Assembly (NCBI GenBank): GCA_023435725.1
Contig: JAEYRD010000141.1
Coordinates: forward strand, 1-38,088
Direction of reading: 5' to 3'
DNA length: 38,088 nucleotides
Origin: Pseudomonadota bacterium
GTDB lineage: Bacteria > Pseudomonadota > Alphaproteobacteria > Rhizobiales > Xanthobacteraceae
Made by a program: the position numbers and the translations under genes. Of this stretch, positions 33,168 to 38,088 are shown piece after piece. The notes beneath the pieces were generated by a model. It was not told where the DNA came from. It saw only the letters and a list, made by a program, of their open reading frames with translations, and did no database searches. Each line of letters begins with the position of its first letter. The first letter of the stretch is position 1.

Positions 33168-33557
33168 TCAGCCCTTGGCGTCGCAGGCCCATGCGCGGAT
33201 CACGCATTCCTTGCCGCCGTACTTGTAGCATTCGCGCGTGGCTGCATTGAGCGAGGCCGATATCTTCGGCTTGACGGCGTAGCCATAGGCCCCGCAGGGA
33301 TTGGCGAGATCGACCGACATCGCCGCGCAGGCGCGCTTCATCGTCACGGTCGTGCATGCGCCCTTGCACTGCTTCTGCGCCGCGGCGCGCGCCTCGTGCT
33401 CGGCACCATAATCATAAGCCTGACCATAGGCGCCGCATTTGCCGACCGCGAACGCTCCGGCTGCGTGGGCTTCGGTGATGTAACGGGCGCCAGTGACAAC
33501 TACCGACAAGACAAAGCAAAACATCGCGCAACGGCGCGCGACGACATTCGAAGCCAT
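33168..33557 (-). CDS. Secreted DUF4189-domain protein
   Basis: This 129-residue precursor has a signal peptide (about 1-32, ending EAHA) and a small Cys-rich DUF4189-type domain (GKCGAYGQAYDYGAEHEARAAA region, KQCKGACTTV, NPCGAYGYAV, CVIRAWACDAKG). It carries even numbers of Cys consistent with disulfides in the periplasm. The ATG at 33557 follows a purine-rich GGGGAGGGG at suitable spacing. The function of the domain is unknown. Confidence 0.78.
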   Translation of the reverse strand: MASNVVARRCAMFCFVLSVVVTGARYITEAHAAGAFAVGKCGAYGQAYDYGAEHEARAAAQKQCKGACTTVTMKRACAAMSVDLANPCGAYGYAVKPKISASLNAATRECYKYGGKECVIRAWACDAKG

Positions 33558-33661
33558 GGAAAAACCCCTCCCCCCAAGGCAGGTGGAGGCGACTCTAAGC
33601 GGCGGTCGTTTCCAGATGGTGAACGGAGGATTGAAATCGGACGATTGGAGAGCTGCCATAG

Positions 33662-33745
33662 GGTGAGCAAAGCGAAGCGTGCCCACCAATTGCAGATCAC
33701 CGCATGGCGAGATGGTGGGCACGGCGCTACGCGCCTTTGCCCACC
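33662..33745. repeat. Second palindromic repeat family (GGTGGGCA ... TGCCCACC)
   Basis: Two units, 33662-33687 and 33714-33745, are each an imperfect palindrome with GGTGGGCA/TGCCCACC ends around GCGAAGC or GCGCTACGCGC cores, in tandem 26 bases apart. It sits just past the stop of the MoeA/MobA-like fusion gene and may act as its 3' hairpin. Confidence 0.7.
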
Positions 33746-33752
33746 GGCAGCG

Positions 33753-35357
33753 TCATCCGCGTCGTGCCGCTTCCAGCGCCTGCGGGGTGTCGATGTCGAG
33801 GAAAGCGCTCTCGCCGTCGACTGGCACTTCCGCAACCGCTTCGGCGTGCTTTGCGATCAGGTGCCGCGCGCCGATGTCGCCGTCGAGTGTCATCAGTTCC
33901 TTGAAGAAGCGGCGCGACCACAGCACGGGATTGCCGCGCCGGCCTTCGCTGACGGGAACGACGATGAGATTGCCGCGGTCCGGCGCAAAGCCGTCGATGA
34001 GGCGGTCGATCAGACCGGCATCGATCAGTGGCATGTCGCCGAGACAGACCAGGGCGCCGTCGCAGCTTTCCGGCACCGCCGCGATGCCAGCCTTGACCGA
34101 GCTTGCGATGCCGCCGGCGAAATCCGGGTTGCGGACGAACCTCACCTTCAATCCTTGCAGCGCCTGCTCGACCAACTCCGCCTGATGGCCGGTGACGACG
34201 ATCACCTCGGATGCCTTCGAAGCGAGGGCCTGCTCGGCCGCGAGGCGCACCAGCTTCTTGCCGTCGAGTTCGGCGAGCAGCTTGTTCGGTCCGCCCATCC
34301 GGGTCGAGCGCCCCGCCGCGAGCACGATGGCCGCGACCTGGCTGTTGCCTTCGGTCTCGGGCTGAGCGCGTGGCTGCGGCCGCGTGACGATCTCCATGAG
34401 GAGCCCGCCGACGCCCATGCCCATCAGTTCGGAGCGCGTCACCTTGATGCCGGCAAGGAGCCGCATCAGCACCCAGTCGAACCCGTTCTCGACCGGCGAG
34501 CGCGCGCAGCCCGGCGCGCCCAGCACCGGCACGCCGCCGGCGCGGGCGATCAGAAGCAGGTTGCCAGGATCGACCGGCATGCCGAAATGTTCGATCTCGC
34601 CGCCGATCCCCGTGACCGCTGCCGGGATCACGTCGCGGCGGTCGGCGATCGCGGACGCCCCGAACACGATCACCAGTTCGGCGCCGAGCCCGAGCAATTC
34701 CTTGATCGCGGCCGACAGCGCGCCTTCGTCATGCTGAACCCGCCGCTCGGCGATGATGCCGGCGCCGGCCGGAGCGAGCCGCTCGGCGGTGACGCGCAGG
34801 GTCTTGTCGATCACTTTGGAGGACAGGCCCGGCAGCAGCGTCGAGACCACGCCGACGCGCCTGATGACGTAGGGCGCGATCTTGAGCACATCGCGGCCGG
34901 CCGCCTTCACCGCGGCATCACGCAAATTTCCTTCGACGCCGAACGGGATGATCTTGACGGTGCCGACCATCTCGCCCTCGACCACCGGCTTGAAGGCGGA
35001 GAGCGTCGCAAAGGTGATGGCTTCGTCGATGTTGTTGATGCGGTCGACGGCCGCCCTATCGATCACCAGCACGCCCGGGCGCGCCGCGAACAGATTGGCG
35101 CGGCCGGTGAAGGCGCGCTCGACATGGATGCCCTCGCCGCCGACGGCGAGCGCGATGCTGGCGGCCGCAACGTCCTCCGAGACGTCGCCCTCCTCCATGC
35201 GCACCACCACGACGTCCTTGATGCCGGCGCGCGTCAGCGCCTCTACCTCGGCAGGACCAATGGTCGTGCCCTTCTTCAGCACCAGCGGTCCCTGGCGCAG
35301 GGTGTGGACGGTCACCCCGCCGATCGCATCCTTGGGACTCGCTGGGCCAAACTTCAT
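33753..35357 (-). CDS. Molybdopterin-binding / MobA-like nucleotidyltransferase fusion
   Basis: This 534-residue two-domain protein has an N-terminal MoeA/MogA-like molybdopterin-binding part (about 1-330, including ELVIVFGASAIADRRDVIPAA). A MobA/MocA-type nucleotidyltransferase follows (about 340-534: LAAGRSTRMGGPNKL at 346-360, LGDMPLID about 444-451). It probably binds molybdenum cofactor and adds CMP to it, giving the cytosine dinucleotide used by xanthine-oxidase/CO-dehydrogenase-family enzymes. The ATG at 35357 overlaps the upstream XdhC-C stop (ATGA), so it belongs to the cox-type accessory operon. Confidence 0.9.
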   Translation of the reverse strand: MKFGPASPKDAIGGVTVHTLRQGPLVLKKGTTIGPAEVEALTRAGIKDVVVVRMEEGDVSEDVAAASIALAVGGEGIHVERAFTGRANLFAARPGVLVIDRAAVDRINNIDEAITFATLSAFKPVVEGEMVGTVKIIPFGVEGNLRDAAVKAAGRDVLKIAPYVIRRVGVVSTLLPGLSSKVIDKTLRVTAERLAPAGAGIIAERRVQHDEGALSAAIKELLGLGAELVIVFGASAIADRRDVIPAAVTGIGGEIEHFGMPVDPGNLLLIARAGGVPVLGAPGCARSPVENGFDWVLMRLLAGIKVTRSELMGMGVGGLLMEIVTRPQPRAQPETEGNSQVAAIVLAAGRSTRMGGPNKLLAELDGKKLVRLAAEQALASKASEVIVVTGHQAELVEQALQGLKVRFVRNPDFAGGIASSVKAGIAAVPESCDGALVCLGDMPLIDAGLIDRLIDGFAPDRGNLIVVPVSEGRRGNPVLWSRRFFKELMTLDGDIGARHLIAKHAEAVAEVPVDGESAFLDIDTPQALEAARRG

Positions 35358-36055
35358 GCCGCTTCTTCTTTTTCTTTTGGAGGCAGGCGGAGCACCGCCG
35401 TGATCTCGGCCATGATCGACACCGCGATCTCCGACGGCGAGACCGCGCCGATCGCAAGACCAATGGGCGCGTGAATGCGCGCGATGTCGCTTTCCTTGGC
35501 GCCCTGCGCCCGCAGCCGGTCGCCGCGCTTGGCGTGCGTCTTCCGCGAGCCGAGCGCGCCGATATAGAAGCAGTTGCGTTCGAAGGCGTGCAGCAGCGCG
35601 GGGTCGTCGATCTTCGGATCGTGCGTCACCGCGACGAAAGCCGTGTAGGCATCGACGTTGAGCGGCGGCAGCGCGGTGTCTGGCCATTCGGCGACCAGGG
35701 GGATGTGGGGGAAGCGCTCGGGGCTTGCAAAAGCGGTGCGCGGATCGACGACGGTGACGTCGTAGCCGAGCGAGCGCGCCAGCGGCGCCAGCGCCTGGCT
35801 GATATGGACCGCGCCGATGATGACGAGCTTGGCGGTCGGGGCATACACGTTGAGGAACAGCTTCTTGCCGCCCGCTTCGACATTGGCGCTCTTGCCCATG
35901 CGAAGCTGCTTTTCCAATTCAACGCGCAGCGGATCTTTCGCGAAGTCGTTCGCCTTCACCAGGCGCTGCTCGCCGTTCTCGGTGTCGGTCACCAGAATCA
36001 CCGGCCGGCGCGCGGCGCGCTCGGCATTGAGTTCGTGCAGGATCGCGAGCTTCAC
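35354..36055 (-). CDS. XdhC-family C-terminal (Rossmann) domain protein
   Basis: This 233-residue protein holds the XdhC Rossmann domain (LVIIGAVHISQALAPLARSLGYDVTVVDPR region, FVAVTHDPKIDD, YIGALGSRKTHAKR, IHAPIGLAIGA). XdhC binds sulfurated molybdenum cofactor and inserts it into its apo-hydroxylase. The typical N-terminal domain is not here but in the separate gene just upstream (two-base gap), so the two products probably work as one split XdhC, as with CoxF/CoxI-type proteins. Its stop overlaps the fusion gene start. Confidence 0.9.
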   Translation of the reverse strand: MKLAILHELNAERAARRPVILVTDTENGEQRLVKANDFAKDPLRVELEKQLRMGKSANVEAGGKKLFLNVYAPTAKLVIIGAVHISQALAPLARSLGYDVTVVDPRTAFASPERFPHIPLVAEWPDTALPPLNVDAYTAFVAVTHDPKIDDPALLHAFERNCFYIGALGSRKTHAKRGDRLRAQGAKESDIARIHAPIGLAIGAVSPSEIAVSIMAEITAVLRLPPKEKEEAA

Positions 36056-36057
36056 GG

Positions 36058-36381
36058 CTAGCCAACCTTCTCGACGAAGACGCGGATGGTGCCGCCGCAG
36101 GACAACCCGACATTCCAGGCGGTCTCATCGGCAACGCCGAACTCCAGCATCCTTGGTTTGCCGCTCTGGATCACATCCATGGCCTCGGTGACCACGGCGC
36201 CCTCGACGCAGCCGCCGGAGACCGACCCCAGGAACGTCCCCTCATCGTTGATGACGAGGCTCGAGCCCGCCGGGCGCGGCGCCGAACCCCAAGTCTCCAC
36301 CACGGTAGCGAGCGCGACGCCTCGGCCGGCCTTCTGCCAGTCCTCCGCCGCCTTCAGAATATCCTCGTCGCGATCGAGCAT
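36058..36381 (-). CDS. XdhC/CoxI N-terminal domain protein
   Basis: This 107-residue protein corresponds to the XdhC_CoxI domain alone: ATVVETWGSAPRPAGSSLVI, GSVSGGCVEGAV and WNVGLSCGGTIRVF. The conserved Cys in SGGCVEG and LSCGG may contact the cofactor. Together with the Rossmann-domain gene immediately downstream it makes a split XdhC. It follows the CoxE-like gene by 11 bases. Confidence 0.9.
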   Translation of the reverse strand: MLDRDEDILKAAEDWQKAGRGVALATVVETWGSAPRPAGSSLVINDEGTFLGSVSGGCVEGAVVTEAMDVIQSGKPRMLEFGVADETAWNVGLSCGGTIRVFVEKVG

Positions 36382-36392
36382 GGCTTAACCTC

Positions 36393-37595
36393 TCAAGCTG
36401 CGGAGCGGATCAGGCTGCGGTGATGCGGCGGCAGCGGGCGGGAGAGCGTGCTGATCAGCTCGTGGATCGAACTCAAATTATGCACGGGGCGGAATTCGTC
36501 AACGTGCGGCAGCATCATTTTGATGCCCTGCGCCTTCGCCTCGAAGCCGCCGAACCGCAATAGCGGGTTGAGCCAGATCAGCCGCCGGCAGGAACGGTGC
36601 AGCCGGTCCATCTCGAACGCGAGCTTGGAATCGGCCTCCCGCTCCAGCCCGTCCGAGATCAGGAGCACGATGGCGCCCTGGCTCAGCACGCGCCGCGCCC
36701 ACAATTTGTTGAAGTTGTGCAGCGAAGCCGAGATCCGCGTGCCGCCGGCCCAGTCCTCGACCGAGGCCGAGCAGCTCGCCAGCGCCTCATCGGGATCGCG
36801 CTGGCGCAGCGCGCGGGTGACGTTGGTCAACCGCGTGCCGAACAGGAACACCGAGACGCGCTTGCGCGCATCGGTGATGGCGTGGAGGAAATGCAGGAAC
36901 AGGCGGGTGTACTCGCTCATCGAGCCCGAGATATCGAGCAGCGCGACGATCGGCGCCGGCTTCTCGATCCGCCCGAGGCGATGGATGTCGATGATGTCGC
37001 CGCCGGTGCGTAAAGATGCGCGTAGCGTGCGGCGCAGGTCGAGGCGCAGGCCGCGGGGATCGGGGCGATGGCGGCGCGTCAGGATCTCGGCCTGCGGCAG
37101 CCGCATCCGATCGACGGCGCGGAGCGCCTCGGCGATCTCAGCGGCGCTCATCTGTGCGAAATCCTTCTTCTGAAGAATTTCCTTGTCGGAGACCGACAGG
37201 CGCAGATCCTGCTCCTGGTGCTGCGGCGTTTCCGTCATGCGCGGCTGCGACATTGCCTCCTGCACGCGGCGCGCGCCGGCCTGGGGCTTCTTCTTCGCCT
37301 GCTCCGGCAGCGGCACCGAGTCCAGCATGTGCTTCCACTCTTCCGAGGCGCGGAAGAACAGGTTGAAAGCCTGCTTGAAGATCAACGCATGCTCGTGGCG
37401 CTTGACGAAGATCGCCTCAAGCGTGGTGAAGACGTCGGCGCGGTTGCCGATGTCGATCACCTGCAGCGCGTTCACGGCATCGATGACTGCACCCGGCCCG
37501 ACCGGCATGCCCGCGGCGCGCAACGCGCGCGCGAAGCCGACGATGTTGTCGGCGAATTGCTCGGTTTGCTCCGGTGCTAGGTGGTTGATGGCCAT
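36393..37595 (-). CDS. coxE: CoxE-like VWA-domain protein
   Basis: This 400-residue protein has a C-terminal von Willebrand A domain with a full MIDAS: Asp221, Ser223 and Ser225 in DISGSMS, a Thr in GGTRI (about 287) and the Asp of SDGLE (about 310). The N-terminal half is helical. In the CO-dehydrogenase system CoxE works with the AAA+ ATPase CoxD to mature the CuSMo active site; homologues serve other hydroxylases. A CoxD-like gene lies just upstream, with a palindromic repeat between. Assignment to CO dehydrogenase itself is not proven without the catalytic genes. Confidence 0.88.
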   Translation of the reverse strand: MAINHLAPEQTEQFADNIVGFARALRAAGMPVGPGAVIDAVNALQVIDIGNRADVFTTLEAIFVKRHEHALIFKQAFNLFFRASEEWKHMLDSVPLPEQAKKKPQAGARRVQEAMSQPRMTETPQHQEQDLRLSVSDKEILQKKDFAQMSAAEIAEALRAVDRMRLPQAEILTRRHRPDPRGLRLDLRRTLRASLRTGGDIIDIHRLGRIEKPAPIVALLDISGSMSEYTRLFLHFLHAITDARKRVSVFLFGTRLTNVTRALRQRDPDEALASCSASVEDWAGGTRISASLHNFNKLWARRVLSQGAIVLLISDGLEREADSKLAFEMDRLHRSCRRLIWLNPLLRFGGFEAKAQGIKMMLPHVDEFRPVHNLSSIHELISTLSRPLPPHHRSLIRSAA

Positions 37596-37612
37596 GGTCT
37601 CGTATCCATCCC

Positions 37613-37719
37613 CTCGTCATTCCGGGGCGCGCCTCTTGGGCGCGAGCCCGGAATCCATACTCCCGATCGTGTTTATGGATTCCGGGCTCGACGCTTGCGC
37701 GTCGCCCCGGAATGACGGG
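37613..37719. repeat. Two-armed palindromic intergenic repeat between coxD- and coxE-like genes
   Basis: Left arm CGTCATTCCGGGGCGCGCC ... GCCCGGAATCCATA and inverted right arm TATGGATTCCGGGCTCG ... CGCCCCGGAATGACGGG are separated by about 15 bases. It lies inside an otherwise compact leftward operon and could form a hairpin in the transcript that changes the ratio of the two products. Confidence 0.85.
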
Positions 37720-37737
37720 AGTAGTAGTGACGCGAGA

Positions 37738-38088
37738 CTAATTCTCGCTCGTCGCTTCCTTCAGCACCTTCTGCAGAGTGTCGCCCTGCATCCGGGTGAT
37801 GTCGTCCTGGTACTTGAGCAGCGCGCCCAGCGTGTCGCCGACCACCTGCGGGGTCAGCGAGCGGGCGTCGAGCTCCGACAGCGCGGTGGCCCAGTCGATG
37901 GTCTCGGCGACGCCCGGCGATTTATAGAAGTCCTGGTTGCGCAGCGCCTGCACGAAGCGCACGACCTGCTGCGACAGCTTTGCGGAGATGCCGGGCACGC
38001 GCGTCTTGACGATCGCGAGCTCGCGGTCGGCGGCGGGATAGTCGACCCAGTGATAGAGACATCGCCGCTTCAGCGCGTCGTGGATCTC
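37738..38088 (-). CDS. coxD: CoxD-like MoxR-family AAA+ ATPase, C-terminal part (cut by window)
   Basis: Only the last 116 residues are in the window; the reading frame is open through base 38088, so the gene starts outside. The first visible residues, EIHDALKRRCLYHWVDYP, are the MoxR/CoxD sensor-2 region, followed by the helical lid (LSQQVVRFVQALR ... DWATALSEL). CoxD is a membrane-associated chaperone-type ATPase for molybdenum-hydroxylase maturation and partners CoxE. Its position before the CoxE-like gene supports the call. Confidence 0.85.
   Translation of the reverse strand, partial: EIHDALKRRCLYHWVDYPAADRELAIVKTRVPGISAKLSQQVVRFVQALRNQDFYKSPGVAETIDWATALSELDARSLTPQVVGDTLGALLKYQDDITRMQGDTLQKVLKEATSEN

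Noticed and set aside
33396..35474. Very long open frame on the plus strand (about 690 codons) opposite the MoeA/MobA-like fusion gene
   Set aside because: Composition (His/Asp/Arg-rich) is typical of an antisense shadow; it also runs through a repeat and the DUF4189 gene.

Overview
The window looks like chromosome of a Bradyrhizobium-type alphaproteobacterium (Nitrobacteraceae). The evidence is a high G+C coding background, a rhizobial-type GroEL with a GGM tail, CoxD/CoxE/XdhC accessory genes for a molybdenum hydroxylase, and several families of palindromic intergenic repeats of the kind found in Bradyrhizobium and Rhodopseudomonas genomes. The genus is inferred from memory of these families, not from a search. 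I see no rRNA, tRNA, CRISPR array, integrase or transposase.

Layout. 1-6064: the 3' part of groEL with a clear terminator; a small GIY-YIG nuclease gene lying between two inverted repeat arms; signal peptidase I; a LysR regulator divergent from an isochorismatase-GST-SDR gene set, with a TGCA-rich operator between them. 6064-10258: a membrane-anchored L,D-transpeptidase-like protein (DUF2778 type) behind a CtrA-like box, then a secreted FecR-domain protein paired with a CHASE2 nucleotide cyclase behind a perfect 18-bp palindrome. 10259-18344: an A+T-richer glycan-biosynthesis island (two methyltransferases, ATP-grasp ligase, calcineurin-like phosphoesterase, WbqC-like protein, GT25 glycosyltransferase, DegT aminotransferase, NAD-dependent epimerase). 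18350-21005: a GT-C mannosyltransferase-like protein and a GT2-GtrA fusion, probably a polyprenyl-phosphate-sugar synthase and its user. The left edge of the island carries a 32-codon remnant of a second copy of that GT-C gene, so the island lies between a remnant and an intact copy in the same orientation.

21264-26285: small secreted or membrane proteins, a DUF72-DUF488 pair, a PhzF-family enzyme and a second, six-TM adenylate cyclase. 26316-31215: a tightly overlapping tetR-hlyD-ABC-ABC2 export operon, divergent from an arsR-SRPBCC-GFA operon. Each has its own palindromic operator inside one 107-bp gap. 31440-38088: a zinc alcohol dehydrogenase, DUF2000 and DUF4189 proteins, then a leftward cluster of molybdenum-hydroxylase maturation genes (MoeA/MobA-like fusion, XdhC split in two, CoxE-like VWA protein, CoxD-like AAA+ ATPase cut by the window edge). 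The catalytic subunits are expected beyond the right edge.

The most promising material for a new system is the island at 10600-18344. Its combination suggests an amino sugar made by the epimerase and aminotransferase and then N-acylated or methylated. The FecR-CHASE2 cyclase pair comes next; its cyclase lacks the lysine that normally selects ATP.
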